Shown piece after piece: positions 1 through 9,569 of a stretch of 64,000 nucleotides of DNA. Each line of letters opens with the position of its first letter. The stretch's first letter is position 1. Both the position numbers and the translations under genes were made by a program. The stretch lies in NCBI RefSeq assembly GCF_024105735.1, contig NZ_JAAAML010000003.1, positions 124,001 through 188,000 on the forward strand, in the 5' to 3' direction. The notes beneath the pieces are model-generated. The model made no database searches and had not been told where the DNA came from. It worked only from the letters and a program-made list of their open reading frames with translations. The DNA is from Parahoeflea alexandrii (lineage in GTDB: Bacteria; Pseudomonadota; Alphaproteobacteria; Rhizobiales; Rhizobiaceae).

Positions 1-2
1 CG

Positions 3-1910
3 GTGCTGTTCTCGCTGATGCTGACTGGCGGGGTATGGGCGAGGGAAGAGATCCGCAACTACCAGGTCGACATCGATGTGCGCACCGACGCGTCGATCGA
101 GGTCACCGAGACCATCACCGTCAATGCTGAAGGCAACGACATCCGCCGCGGCATCTACCGCGACATCCCGCTGCGCGCGCTCGATGACTGGGGCCTGTGG
201 TCGAGCAATGGCTTCGACCTCGTCGAGGTACTGCACAATGGCCGCCCGTCACCCTACCATACCGAGTGGCAGGGCCGTTTCTTCCGCATCCTGATCGGCG
301 ATGCCGATGTGTTCATCCCGCGCGGAGAGCACACTTACACGATCCGCTATGTCACCACCCGGCAGTTGCGCTTCTTCGACGGATATGACGAACTCTACTG
401 GAACGTCACCGGCAATTTCTGGAGCTTCCCGATCCTCAAGGCGGAAGCCCGCGTTTCCCTGCCCGATGGCGCCCGCGCGATCCCGGATCAGGTGACCGCC
501 TACACCGGCCCGTTTGGCGCGACCGCTGGCAACTATACCGGCTCGGTTCTTGGTGACGGCTCCGAAGTCCGCTTCGCCGTGACGCGGCCGCTTGGCCCCG
601 AGGAAGGCATGACCATCGCCGTCGGCTTCACCGAGGGAATTGTCACGCCGGATTCGGGCGGAGGCTTTTCTGGCCTTGCCGACAACGTCGGGATCTTCCT
701 CTTGATCCTCGGCTGGCTCGGTGTCCCCGCCTATTTCCTCTACGCCTGGAACAGGGTCGGCCGCGATCCGCCGTCACCGCCTGTCATTCCGCTGTTCCAT
801 CCGCCTGAAAAACTTTCGCCGGCAGCGCTGTCCTATGCCCATTTCAACGGCTTCCGTTCCGGCAAGAAAGGCATCGATCTGCCTTTCATCGCAGCGCTGC
901 TGTCGCTCGGGGTAAAGCGCTTCCTTGAGATCGATGAGGATTCGCGGGGAACAGTGACGCTGCAGCGTGGCGATGCGGCTGGTTCGCCTGGTTCGCCGGT
1001 GCTGCCGAGAGGAGAAGAGGCACTCTACTCGACACTGCTCGCCAATCGCGAGGAGATCATCCTCGACAAGCACAACGGTCCGGTCCTGAAGAGTGCCTTA
1101 ACGAAGCTCCGGATGGCGATTTCCCGCGAATATGCGGGACGCTATTACAACGCCAATATCGGCTGGTTCATCCCCGGCGTCCTTCTTGCCGTTACTTCGT
1201 TCATCATTGGCCTGATTCTCCAGGATCCGCCGGAAGAAGGCATTCTCTACCTGATCCCCGTGCTGATGACCTCGCTGTTTGGCGGCGCCCTTTGGATTGC
1301 CGGTCGAAGCCTGTTCGCTCAAGGCGGCGCCGGCAACCGGATCTTCGGCGCCACCCTCTTTCTCGTGGGCGCGGCTGTTTTCATGATCGGCGTGCTTGTT
1401 GTCCTGGTGCCCGGTGACATGCCCGTCTACCAGCTGGCCGGAGTTCTTCTGATCGTCGGCAGCGTGACGATGATCTTGATGGTCTGGTTGCTTGGAGCAC
1501 CGACCGCGGTTGGCGCCAAGGTGCTGACCGACATCAAGGGCTTCAAGCTCTATCTCGAGACCGCCGAAACCAACCGGCTCAACATGCGCGACGCGCCGGT
1601 CATGTCGGAAGAGCTGTTCGAGCGCTTCCTGCCCTATGCGGCGGGACTTGGTGTGGAAAAGCCCTGGTCGGAAGCCTGGGCCGCGCATCTGGCCCGCATC
1701 GCGCCGGAGCGCGAGCGTGAGTACCGGCCGGGCTGGTACCACGGCAGTTCCTGGTCGCCCGGCAACATCGGTGCCGCCGCTGCATCCTCCGTGGCCGCCG
1801 TTTCCGCGGCCATGGCCGCCTCCATGCCGCAACCCAAGAGCTCATCGGGGTCCTCCGGCGGCGGCTCGTCGGGCGGCGGCGGCGGTGGTGGCGGCGGCGG
1901 CGGCTGGTAA
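3..1910 (+). CDS. DUF2207 family predicted membrane protein (left edge, possibly truncated at N-terminus)
   Basis: This is a large DUF2207 protein of about 635 residues. The extracytoplasmic N-terminal half (about 15-215) is rich in beta strands. One membrane segment follows at about 227-248, then a cytoplasmic stretch, then about four more membrane helices at 385-510. The first readable codon is a GTG at the window edge leading into a hydrophobic, signal-like stretch, so the true start may lie to the left. The C-terminus is Ala/Ser-rich and ends in a run of Gly and Ser closed by Trp, a common ending in this family. DUF2207 proteins are often encoded beside LemA, which would be outside this window. 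Their biochemical role is not established. Confidence 0.85.
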   Translation: MLFSLMLTGGVWAREEIRNYQVDIDVRTDASIEVTETITVNAEGNDIRRGIYRDIPLRALDDWGLWSSNGFDLVEVLHNGRPSPYHTEWQGRFFRILIGDADVFIPRGEHTYTIRYVTTRQLRFFDGYDELYWNVTGNFWSFPILKAEARVSLPDGARAIPDQVTAYTGPFGATAGNYTGSVLGDGSEVRFAVTRPLGPEEGMTIAVGFTEGIVTPDSGGGFSGLADNVGIFLLILGWLGVPAYFLYAWNRVGRDPPSPPVIPLFHPPEKLSPAALSYAHFNGFRSGKKGIDLPFIAALLSLGVKRFLEIDEDSRGTVTLQRGDAAGSPGSPVLPRGEEALYSTLLANREEIILDKHNGPVLKSALTKLRMAISREYAGRYYNANIGWFIPGVLLAVTSFIIGLILQDPPEEGILYLIPVLMTSLFGGALWIAGRSLFAQGGAGNRIFGATLFLVGAAVFMIGVLVVLVPGDMPVYQLAGVLLIVGSVTMILMVWLLGAPTAVGAKVLTDIKGFKLYLETAETNRLNMRDAPVMSEELFERFLPYAAGLGVEKPWSEAWAAHLARIAPEREREYRPGWYHGSSWSPGNIGAAAASSVAAVSAAMAASMPQPKSSSGSSGGGSSGGGGGGGGGGGW

Positions 1911-2163
1911 GCCGGCCAGCAGCAGCGTGCCGTACTCAGGCACCGAAGAACTGTTGAGTGAGGGTTGTCTTCCGGTGCAGCCGTTCTCGCTCGTGGCTGC
2001 GATCTGCCGCGTGGCTGGCGCGCCATTGGAATTGGATCACTTCCCGGGCCTGACAATTATGTGAAGACATCTCTCCGATCCGTATGGGTGGAGCTGCGTA
2101 AACCGTCTTGTCGTCAGATGAGGCGCCACGAACAGAGACCACATCCAAACCCGGAGATCCGTT

Positions 2164-2649
2164 ATGAAGAAGACCATTCTTGCCGCCGCCATGGCGCTTA
2201 CCCTTTCCGCACCTGCAGCCAACGCCGCCAACATCGTTGAAACCGCACAGGGCGCCGGCGTATTTGGCACGCTTCTGGCCGCCGCACAGGCCGCAGGCCT
2301 TGCCGACGCCCTTGCCACCGGTGACAACCTGACCGTCTTCGCCCCCACCGACGAGGCTTTTGCCAAGCTTCCGGCCGGCACGGTCGAAAACCTGCTCAAG
2401 CCTGAAAACAAGGATCAGCTCGTCGCCGTGTTGAGCTACCACGTGCTGCCGCGCGAACTTGTTTCCAACCAGCTTCCCGCTGGCCCGATCCACGTCCGCA
2501 CCATAAAGTCGGGCGGAGATCGCACTCTGGCGGTTGCCAAGTCCGGCGCCACCGTGACCGTGGACAACGCGACCGTCGTTCAGGCCGACATCAAGGCCGA
2601 CAATGGCGTCATCCACGTCATCGACACGGTGATGCTGCCGTCGAGCTGA
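2164..2649 (+). CDS. Secreted fasciclin (FAS1) domain protein
   Basis: This 161-residue protein has a clear Sec signal peptide (Met-Lys-Lys start, hydrophobic core, Ala-Asn-Ala cleavage at about 21). One FAS1 domain follows: the H1 motif reads NLTVFAPTDEAF at about 57-68 and the H2-like YHVLP lies at about 97-101. Single-FAS1 bacterial proteins are periplasmic or surface proteins linked to adhesion or cell-surface interactions in some species; the role here is not known. The ATG follows a GGAGATCC ribosome site. The gene sits alone between the DUF2207 gene and a strong terminator, so it is probably monocistronic. Confidence 0.92.
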   Translation: MKKTILAAAMALTLSAPAANAANIVETAQGAGVFGTLLAAAQAAGLADALATGDNLTVFAPTDEAFAKLPAGTVENLLKPENKDQLVAVLSYHVLPRELVSNQLPAGPIHVRTIKSGGDRTLAVAKSGATVTVDNATVVQADIKADNGVIHVIDTVMLPSS

Positions 2650-2690
2650 TCCGCGGCCGCAGGCCACGCAAATAGCAATCGATGGATGAC

Positions 2691-2732
2691 ATTTCGGGCG
2701 GGGCTTGCTAAGTCCCGCCCGAAATCTGTTTT
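2691..2732 (+). terminator. Strong intrinsic terminator after the fasciclin gene
   Basis: A perfect 12-bp stem (2691-2702 pairing with 2714-2725) has an 11-nt loop and is followed by CTGTTTT. It lies 41 bp past the fasciclin stop and only 11 bp before the glyS start, so glyS is either insulated from upstream transcription or reads through this hairpin. Confidence 0.8.
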
Positions 2733-2743
2733 CAGGACATCCC

Positions 2744-4912
2744 ATGCCCGATCTGCTTATTGAACTCCGCTCCGAGGAAATTCCCGCTCGCATGCAGCGC
2801 AAGGCTGCGGGCGATCTGCGCAAATCCGTGACTGACGCGCTGGTCGATGCGGGCCTGACCTATGAGGCGGCGCGCGAATACTGGACGCCACGGCGGCTGA
2901 CACTCGACATTCGCGGCCTGACGCCACGCTCGAAGGACGTGCACGAGGAGATCAAGGGACCCTCGACCAAGGCGCCGGAGCAGGCACTCGCCGGCTTCAT
3001 GCGCAAGGCGGGTCTTTCCGACATTTCCGAAGCCCATGTGCACACGGATCCGAAGAAGGGCGATTTCTACGTCGCCCATATTTCAAAGCCGGGACGTGAT
3101 GCCGAGGAGATCATTGCCGATGTGATGCCCGACATCATCCGCGGTTTCTCCTGGCCGAAATCGATGCGCTGGGGCCCCGCCTCGGCAAAGCCTGGCTCGC
3201 TCAGATGGGTGCGACCGCTGCAGTCGATCATCTGCACCTTTGGTCCGGAGACGGAAGAGCCCACCGTCATCGGTTTCAAGATTGATGACCTGGTCGCCGG
3301 CAACACCACCTCGGGTCACCGCTTCCATGCGCCCGACAGCTTCACCGTGCGCCGCTTCGATGACTATTCCGAAAAGCTCGAGCGTGCCAGGGTCGTGCTC
3401 GATGCCGAGCGCCGCAAGGAGATTATTGCCTCCGACGCCCGCAATCTCGCCTTCGCCTCCGGCCTCGAACTGGTCGAGGACGAGGGGCTGCTCGATGAAG
3501 TTTCCGGCCTGGTCGAATGGCCGGTCGTGCTGATGGGCGAGTTCGAGGAGGATTTCCTCCAGATCCCCGACGACATCATCCGGCTGACCATCAAGACCAA
3601 CCAGAAATGCTTCGTGCTGCGCAAACCCGGCAACGGGCTGTCGAACAGGTTCATTCTGGTCTCCAACATCGAGGCCAGCGACGGCGGCAAGGAAATCGCG
3701 CTCGGCAATGCCAAGGTGGTGCGCGCCCGTCTTTCCGACGCGCTCTATTTCTGGACCACCGACCAGGCGGCTCTCCCTGACCGCGACAAGCTTACTGCGT
3801 CGGCCGAAAAATTCGGGCTCGATCTCGCCAAGCCCCTCGACCAGCGCATGGCGCGCCTGGACCAGCTCAACGTCACCTTCCACGCCAAGCTCGGCACGCA
3901 GGGCGAGCGCGTGGCGCGCATTGCCAAACTGGCCGCCGAACTCGCCCCTGTGGTCGGCGCCGATCCAGCGCTCGCCACCCGCGCGGCGCTGCTCGCCAAG
4001 GCTGATCTCACCACCGAAGTCGTCGGCGAATTCCCCGAGTTGCAGGGCGTCATGGGCCGCATCTATGCCGGCCTGCAGGGCGAGGATCCGAGCGTCGCAC
4101 TGGCCGCCGAAGACCACTACAAGCCGCAAGGCCCGTCCGACCAGGTGCCAACCGACCCGGTCTCGATTGCCGTCGCGCTCGCCGACAAGCTCGACACGCT
4201 GGTTGGTTTCTGGGCGATCGACGAGAAGCCGACTGGCTCGAAAGACCCCTATGCGCTGCGTAGGGCTGCGCTGGGTGTGATCCGGATTCTGGTCGAGAAT
4301 ACGGTGCGGGTCGGACTGCTCGATCAGTACACGGCAGGCGTTCAGGCACTGGCTTCACAGAACAAGACAGATCTCTCCGTAAAGGATCTGAATGAAGACC
4401 TCCTCTCCTTCTTCCACGACCGCCTCAAGGTCTATCTCCGCGACCAGGGCGCGCGCCACGATCTGATCGACGCGGTGATCACGCCGGCCTCCGACGACCT
4501 CTTGGACATCACCCGCCGGGTCGCCGCCCTTGGCGCCTTCCTCGACACCGAGGACGGCAAGAACCTGCTTTCCGGAACCAAGCGCGCCGCCAACATTCTG
4601 GCAGCCGAAGAGAAGAAGGGGACCGCAATCTCCGAGAGTGTCGAGCCTTCGCTGTTCGAGCTCGATGAGGAGAAAAACCTCTTCACGGCGGTGACTCAAT
4701 CTGTCAGTCTGGCGACCCAAGCCATTGGGAATGAAGACTATTCCGCAGCCATGAGCGCACTTGCCACGTTGCGTGAACCTGTTGATTCATTTTTTGAAGC
4801 AGTGTTGGTAAACGCGGAAGTTGAAAATGTCCGGGCCAATCGCCTTGCGCTACTCGCCATGATCCGTCACGCCACCGGCGCGGTCGCCGATTTCTCCAAG
4901 ATCGCTGGCTGA
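2744..4912 (+). CDS. glyS: Glycine--tRNA ligase beta subunit
   Basis: The 722-residue beta subunit of the tetrameric (alpha2-beta2) glycyl-tRNA synthetase charges tRNA-Gly together with GlyQ. The start is ATG at 2744: the N-terminus [18 protein letters not shown] is the typical beginning of GlyS, while an upstream in-frame Met would add 13 unrelated residues and run through the preceding hairpin. The HD-like and anticodon-binding regions lie in the second half, with [10 protein letters not shown] and [11 protein letters not shown] around 488-515. glyQ is not in the window; in related genomes it lies a few genes upstream, which fits the DUF2207 and fasciclin genes sitting between the two subunits. 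Confidence 0.98.
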   Translation: MPDLLIELRSEEIPARMQRKAAGDLRKSVTDALVDAGLTYEAAREYWTPRRLTLDIRGLTPRSKDVHEEIKGPSTKAPEQALAGFMRKAGLSDISEAHVHTDPKKGDFYVAHISKPGRDAEEIIADVMPDIIRGFSWPKSMRWGPASAKPGSLRWVRPLQSIICTFGPETEEPTVIGFKIDDLVAGNTTSGHRFHAPDSFTVRRFDDYSEKLERARVVLDAERRKEIIASDARNLAFASGLELVEDEGLLDEVSGLVEWPVVLMGEFEEDFLQIPDDIIRLTIKTNQKCFVLRKPGNGLSNRFILVSNIEASDGGKEIALGNAKVVRARLSDALYFWTTDQAALPDRDKLTASAEKFGLDLAKPLDQRMARLDQLNVTFHAKLGTQGERVARIAKLAAELAPVVGADPALATRAALLAKADLTTEVVGEFPELQGVMGRIYAGLQGEDPSVALAAEDHYKPQGPSDQVPTDPVSIAVALADKLDTLVGFWAIDEKPTGSKDPYALRRAALGVIRILVENTVRVGLLDQYTAGVQALASQNKTDLSVKDLNEDLLSFFHDRLKVYLRDQGARHDLIDAVITPASDDLLDITRRVAALGAFLDTEDGKNLLSGTKRAANILAAEEKKGTAISESVEPSLFELDEEKNLFTAVTQSVSLATQAIGNEDYSAAMSALATLREPVDSFFEAVLVNAEVENVRANRLALLAMIRHATGAVADFSKIAG

Positions 4913-5013
4913 TATCTGGTGCCTCGGCGTACAATACCCAAAGCCGGCAACCCCTGGAGGCGGGCGCCGGCTGGGTGCCCGTCGCGAGGGCCTTGGTAAG
5001 GCTTGCGGGGCAG

Positions 5014-5040
5014 GGACGGGGTTTGTGAGCCCGTCCTTTA
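5014..5040. terminator. Hairpin between convergent glyS and the HPE1-like gene
   Basis: A 7-bp GGACGGG/CCCGTCC stem (5014-5020 with 5030-5036) is followed by TTTA. It sits about 100 bp past glyS and about 10 bp before the end of the convergent gene, so it could serve both. The T tract is short. Confidence 0.4.
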
Positions 5041-5049
5041 AGGTCGGTC

Positions 5050-5583
5050 TCAGTTGAGACGCAGCTCGTATTTCGACGGATCGAAGCTGGCTTGAGCGTT
5101 ATCTGTCAGAGCCGATGTCATCGTCTCTTCGTCAACGCCGGGAGCTGTGTTGGCAATCACCGGTTCGAACAGCTTCGGCGCGCCTGCGGCATCCGCGGTC
5201 AGCGGGGCCTCCCCGGTGTCAGCCGCATCGTCTTCCACAGCAGCCGTCTGGTTGCTTTCGGGCTCGACAACGCCCAGCGCGATCAGGTCGGCCTGGCTCG
5301 CCTTGCGCACCATCGTCACCGGCGACCCGCCGAGCAGGTTCTCCGTCCGGTAGATCATCATCTCGCCGTCGACTTCGTGCACTTCGACGATCTGCTCGCC
5401 CGGCGCCAGCTTGATCTGGGCCTCCTGTTCGGCTTTCGCGGCCGCTTCACGGGCGCAGGACGGGCATCCGACCTCGACAATGCTGCTCTTGGTGCTGGCG
5501 GTCGGGGTGTAGGGCTCGATCGAGGAAGCGTTGGCCGTGCCTGCGCCAATGCACACCGCTGCGGCAATGATAAGTCTCTGCAT
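5050..5583 (-). CDS. Secreted HPE1-like domain protein
   Basis: The product has 177 residues if started at the ATG at 5583; an upstream in-frame start would add 12 residues before the signal peptide. A Sec signal peptide ends near Ala19 (TANA), then the mature protein begins Ser-Ser-Ile-Glu-Pro. A Cys-Pro-Ser-Cys pair follows at 40-43. A basic/acidic central part (VEVHEVDGEMMIYRTEN) leads to an acidic, Ala-rich tail. This layout matches rhizobial proteins annotated as plant virulence effector HPE1-like. I recognise the family by pattern only; its activity is unknown and no secretion system is nearby. It is convergent with glyS and downstream of purD. Confidence 0.6.
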   Translation of the reverse strand: MQRLIIAAAVCIGAGTANASSIEPYTPTASTKSSIVEVGCPSCAREAAAKAEQEAQIKLAPGEQIVEVHEVDGEMMIYRTENLLGGSPVTMVRKASQADLIALGVVEPESNQTAAVEDDAADTGEAPLTADAAGAPKLFEPVIANTAPGVDEETMTSALTDNAQASFDPSKYELRLN

Positions 5584-5734
5584 CGTGTCTACTCCCGTCC
5601 TGGAGCGCCGCACATTCATCTTGAATGCGCGAAGGTCGCTCCAACATCTAGAATGCCCGGATCATCCGGTTCTGGTGAGTGCACTCTAGCAAGGGGCCGT
5701 TACGATCCGGTTTTTGGAAGCGGTAAACGGAACG

Positions 5735-7012
5735 TTAATTTTTTGCCTCGCGCTCGACCGCCCGCCAGCCGATATCTCGGCGGCAAAAACCGCCCGGCCA
5801 GTCGATCGCGTCTACTGCTTCATAGGCCTTTGCCTGCGCCGCCGTGACATCCGCGCCCTGCGCGGTGACATTGAGCACCCGGCCGCCATTGGCCACCAGC
5901 TGCTCGCCCTCAAGCTTCGTGCCGGCATGAAACACTTTCGCGCCATTTGCTTCAGCGGCCGTCAGCCCGGAAATGGCCGTGCCTTTCTTGGGTGTGCCGG
6001 GATAGCCTTCAGCCGCCATCACCACCGTCAGCGCCGCATCATCCTTCCAGCGCGCCGAGACATGGGCCAGCTCGCCTTCCGCCGCGGCCTTGAGCAGCAC
6101 CAGGATATCGTCCTTGAGCCGCATCATCAGCACCTGGCACTCGGGATCGCCGAAGCGCACATTGTACTCGATCAGTTTCGGTCCGCTCTCGTCGATCATC
6201 AGCCCGGCGTAGAGCACCCCGGTAAACGGCGCGCCGATCGCCGCCATGCCGCGCATGGTCGGCTCGATGATCTCGCGCATGGTCTGTCCGACCAGCGCGG
6301 GCGTCATCACCGGCGCCGGCGAATAGGCGCCCATGCCGCCGGTGTTGGGGCCGGTGTCGCCGTCGCCCACCCGCTTGTGATCCTGCGCCGTGCCGAAGGG
6401 CAGGGCGGTCTTGCCGTCGCACAGGCAGAAGAAGCTCGCCTCCTCGCCAAGAAGGAATTCCTCGACCACCACCTCGGCGCCGGCCTCGCCGAAGGCGCCC
6501 TCGAAGCAATCGTCGATCGCCGCCAGGGCCTCGTCCAGCGTCATGGCCACGGTCACGCCCTTGCCTGCGGCCAACCCGTCGGCCTTGATGACGATCGGGG
6601 CTCCTTTTGCCCGCGCATAGGCCTTGGCCTTGGGCGCGTTGTTGAAGCGCTGGTAGGCTCCGGTCGGGATGTTTTCCCGCGCGCACAGATCCTTGGTAAA
6701 GCCTTTCGAGCCTTCCAGCTGTGCGGCCTCCGCCGACGGTCCGAACACCGAGATGTCCGCCGCGTTCAGCGCATCCGCCAGTCCCGCCACCAGCGGCGCC
6801 TCCGGGCCGACAACCACCAGGTCGATGGCCTCCTCCCTGCAAAAGCTGACGACGGCGTCGTGATCGGTAACATCGAGATCGCTGAGCGTTGCGTGCTCGG
6901 CAATGCCCGGATTGCCGGGCGCTACGTAAAGCGTCGAAAGCATCGGAGACTGGGCGATCTTCCAGGCCAGCGCATGTTCGCGACCACCCGAACCGATCAG
7001 CAGCACATTCAT
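5735..7012 (-). CDS. purD: Phosphoribosylamine--glycine ligase
   Basis: This 425-residue cytoplasmic enzyme performs the second step of de novo purine synthesis: 5-phosphoribosylamine + glycine + ATP to GAR. The N-terminal [18 protein letters not shown] motif fixes the start at 7012, although a second ATG directly precedes it; longer in-frame starts would add about 28 unlike residues. The ATP-grasp core is visible ([39 protein letters not shown]). It is transcribed away from the BLUF gene, with about 240 bp between them. Confidence 0.98.
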   Translation of the reverse strand: MNVLLIGSGGREHALAWKIAQSPMLSTLYVAPGNPGIAEHATLSDLDVTDHDAVVSFCREEAIDLVVVGPEAPLVAGLADALNAADISVFGPSAEAAQLEGSKGFTKDLCARENIPTGAYQRFNNAPKAKAYARAKGAPIVIKADGLAAGKGVTVAMTLDEALAAIDDCFEGAFGEAGAEVVVEEFLLGEEASFFCLCDGKTALPFGTAQDHKRVGDGDTGPNTGGMGAYSPAPVMTPALVGQTMREIIEPTMRGMAAIGAPFTGVLYAGLMIDESGPKLIEYNVRFGDPECQVLMMRLKDDILVLLKAAAEGELAHVSARWKDDAALTVVMAAEGYPGTPKKGTAISGLTAAEANGAKVFHAGTKLEGEQLVANGGRVLNVTAQGADVTAAQAKAYEAVDAIDWPGGFCRRDIGWRAVEREAKN

Positions 7013-7249
7013 CATCTGAAACTCCATCGGCCGGCTCTGTCCAGACCGCCATGTTTGAATTCGCCTTGGGTTAGGAAATCGACGGCATCTGGTCAAGCGA
7101 ACATGCTCTCTTGGAGCTCTCCCTTGTCATTTGCTGGTATATCTGGGGGTGCCGGATTCAGGTTTCCGCAATGGTTGGCGATCTATGCTGCTTCATGTAT
7201 CGGGCCCGTTGGCTTTCGTCAGTCGGGATCAAATGACGGAGCGAATTCC

Positions 7250-7702
7250 ATGTTGCAGATGCTGTATGTCAGCGGTGCGTCACGACCATTGTCCACAGAC
7301 GAGATCGAGAAGATTCTTGCGGTCTCGCGGCGCAACAATTTGCGCGACGGCGTTACGGGAATGCTGCTGTGGGCCGATGGCGTTTTCATCCAGATCCTGG
7401 AAGGCGAGGCCAAGACAGTTCGCTCTGTCTTCCAGCGGATTGAGGCGGATGACCGGCATAAGAATGTCATGGTTGTGCTTGAGCAGGCCGCCGGGAAGAG
7501 ATTGTTCACCCAGTGGAGCATGGGCTTCAAGCGGCTTGATGAAGAGATGGCCGCCGACCGCAAGATCTTCCAGATATCCAGGGCAGCACTCAAGGACCGG
7601 ATCGGCAACGACGATGGCGGGCTGTTCCTCGAAACCGTACTTGCCTTCAGCCGGGATTTCGTGAGTGAACTCGATCAATCGCTGAAAACCGGACTGAACT
7701 GA
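7250..7702 (+). CDS. Short BLUF-domain blue-light sensor protein
   Basis: This 150-residue BLUF (FAD-binding blue-light sensing) domain has almost nothing else attached. The key residues are present: Tyr6 in LYVSGAS, Asn29-Asn30 in RRNN, the GVTGMLLW strand at 34-41, Gln48 in FIQILEG, and a C-terminal Trp-Ser-Met motif (FTQWSMGF). These correspond to the flavin-binding Tyr, Asn, Gln and Trp/Met positions known from AppA and PixD. The start at 7250 is preceded by GACGGAGCG. No effector domain is fused, so output must go through protein partners, as in PixD-type short BLUF proteins. It lies between divergent purD and co-directional ubiA. Confidence 0.93.
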   Translation: MLQMLYVSGASRPLSTDEIEKILAVSRRNNLRDGVTGMLLWADGVFIQILEGEAKTVRSVFQRIEADDRHKNVMVVLEQAAGKRLFTQWSMGFKRLDEEMAADRKIFQISRAALKDRIGNDDGGLFLETVLAFSRDFVSELDQSLKTGLN

Positions 7703-7769
7703 CACCTCCCGACTTTCCGGCCATCGTGTTGTCTTGACCTGCCATCTGAGCGGTGGCAACAGTCGAGGC

Positions 7770-8744
7770 ATGTCCAACCGACCACACACGCCCTCAGACA
7801 TGAATTCCCGCGTTGCCGACGCGCCGTCGGGCAACTGGGTGTACCGGGTCCTGCCGCGCGCCTTGTGGCCGCATGCCCAGCTTGCCCGCTGGGACAGGCC
7901 GATCGGCTGGCAATTGCTGATGTGGCCCTGTTTCTGGTCCGCAGCCCTTGCCGCCAATGTTGCGAGTTCCGCGACCAACATCGATACGGTCTGGTCGCCG
8001 CAACTTCTGCTCTGGCACCTTTTCCTGTTCATGGCCGGGGCGATTGCCATGCGCGGCGCCGGCTGCACCTGGAATGATCTCGTCGATTACAAGATCGACG
8101 CAAAGGTGGCACGCACCCGGTCGAGGCCGCTTCCGTCGGGCCGGATCACGCGGTTCGCAGCCACGGTGTTTCTCGTCGTCCAGGCGCTTGTCGGGCTTCT
8201 GGTGCTGGTCCAGTTCAACGGGTTCTCGATCCTGCTGGGCATTGCCTCGCTTGGCGTGGTCGCCATCTATCCCTTTGCCAAGCGGTTCACCGATTGGCCG
8301 CAGTTCTTTCTCGGTCTTGCCTTTTCCTGGGGCGCGCTGATGGGATGGGCCGCGGTGTTTGCCGAACTGGCGCTGCCGCCGCTGCTGCTCTACATCGGAG
8401 CGATTGCCTGGACCATCGGCTACGACACCATCTACGCCCACCAGGACAAGGAGGATGACGCCCTTGTCGGCGTGCGCTCCACCGCGCGATTGTTCGCGGA
8501 AAACACCAAGATCTGGCTTGTGCTGTTCTACGGCCTGTTTGCCGGCATGGCGCTGGCGGCTTTCTGGCTCACCGGCGTGGCGTGGCCTGCCTATGCCGGG
8601 CTCGCCATTGCCGTTGTGCTGCTTGGCTGGCAGATCAGGGTGATCGATATCGACGACGCCGATCAGTGCCTCGCGCTGTTCAAGGCCAACAGCCGTGTCG
8701 GCCTGATTGTTTTTGCCGGACTGATCGCAGCCTTGTTCGCATGA
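7770..8744 (+). CDS. ubiA: 4-hydroxybenzoate polyprenyltransferase
   Basis: This membrane prenyltransferase attaches the polyprenyl tail to 4-hydroxybenzoate in ubiquinone synthesis. It has 324 residues from the ATG at 7770; an alternative ATG at 7800 would give a slightly shorter form. The first Asp-rich motif NDLVDYKID lies at 102-110, preceded by RWDRPIGWQLL at 41-50 and followed by RTRSRPLPSG. The second motif, DTIYAHQDKEDD, lies in the middle, with about eight membrane helices between and around them. It starts 67 bp after the BLUF gene, and co-transcription is possible. Confidence 0.95.
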   Translation: MSNRPHTPSDMNSRVADAPSGNWVYRVLPRALWPHAQLARWDRPIGWQLLMWPCFWSAALAANVASSATNIDTVWSPQLLLWHLFLFMAGAIAMRGAGCTWNDLVDYKIDAKVARTRSRPLPSGRITRFAATVFLVVQALVGLLVLVQFNGFSILLGIASLGVVAIYPFAKRFTDWPQFFLGLAFSWGALMGWAAVFAELALPPLLLYIGAIAWTIGYDTIYAHQDKEDDALVGVRSTARLFAENTKIWLVLFYGLFAGMALAAFWLTGVAWPAYAGLAIAVVLLGWQIRVIDIDDADQCLALFKANSRVGLIVFAGLIAALFA

Positions 8745-8749
8745 GAGAA

Positions 8750-8784
8750 AGCCCGGCCGCCCGTGTGGGGCAGGCGACCGGGCT
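8750..8784. terminator. Hairpin between convergent ubiA and the DUF6101 gene
   Basis: A 7-bp AGCCCGG/CCGGGCT stem (8750-8756 with 8778-8784) lies just past the ubiA stop and 34 bp from the end of the convergent gene. No clear T tract follows, so this is a weak call. Confidence 0.35.
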
Positions 8785-8817
8785 GGTATCAGCTCTGTGG
8801 GGGGCTGATGGGTAGTG

Positions 8818-9384
8818 TTAACGGCGCGCGATGATCTCGCGGCCTTCGATCCTCATCCGGATCCCCAGCTTGCCGGTCGACCGGCGGACCAGGAACCGCG
8901 GACGGCGCTCGGCAATCTGGCTGTGGCGGCGGCGGCGCGTCGGTGTGCCTGCGGCCGGCTGTGCCGAGCCGTCATCCAGCGCACGGGCGACGCCGTCGGC
9001 TTCCACCATCAGCATCGGCAGGCCGTAAAGCTCCGACCAGGCGCGCCAGTCGGCGGCGATGTCATCGAGATTGTGAGCCACCAGCAGCGGCACGCACAGG
9101 GCCGTGTCGGTATGGTGCAGCTCCAGCGTAACCGTCACGGTGCCGTCGCCATGGTCGATCGCGCGTGCCGCCACACCCTTGAAGGCGCGCGCCGGCAGGG
9201 CGATGGACAAGGGCAGGCCTGATTTCGACAGCCGTTTCCTGACGACAGCGCCACGGCTGTCAAGCGTCACGGTGACTTCGTCCCGCTCGTCGCGTGCGGC
9301 ATAGGAAACCCGCTGTGGGAAGTCGCCTGGATTGAGCCGCAATTCGAACCCGGCCCATACGGGCTTCAATACGGTATTGGTCAT
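8818..9384 (-). CDS. DUF6101 family protein
   Basis: This 188-residue protein starts at the ATG at 9384 (MTNTVLKPVWAGFELRL); a longer frame would add 16 residues of low similarity. It matches the DUF6101 family of Hyphomicrobiales: an all-beta N-terminal part with paired basic strands (VVRKRLSKSGLPLSIALP), a middle part, an Ala/Asp linker at about 125-140, and a very basic Arg-rich C-terminus that includes RRRRHSQ. There is no signal peptide or membrane helix. The function is unknown. Confidence 0.75.
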   Translation of the reverse strand: MTNTVLKPVWAGFELRLNPGDFPQRVSYAARDERDEVTVTLDSRGAVVRKRLSKSGLPLSIALPARAFKGVAARAIDHGDGTVTVTLELHHTDTALCVPLLVAHNLDDIAADWRAWSELYGLPMLMVEADGVARALDDGSAQPAAGTPTRRRRHSQIAERRPRFLVRRSTGKLGIRMRIEGREIIARR

Positions 9385-9569
9385 GTCAGTCGCCTCTGTA
9401 ACTCTTGAGAGCCGGTTATCCGGTCTTCTCATCCGGGGCTTTTCGCCCTCTCACACGAAGCAAAATGACCCACAGGCCGTTCCAGTCGGCTTAAGGTTTT
9501 GGGTTAAGAAAACCTATGTTCTGGAAATGGTTAGCGAAAGACCACCGTCCCATTTCCGATTTGGAAAGG

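Noticed and set aside
5714-7249. Plus-strand open frame running through purD into the BLUF gene, suggesting a fusion
   Set aside because: The part before 7250 is the antisense of purD. A good ribosome site and the BLUF family N-terminus place the real start at 7250.
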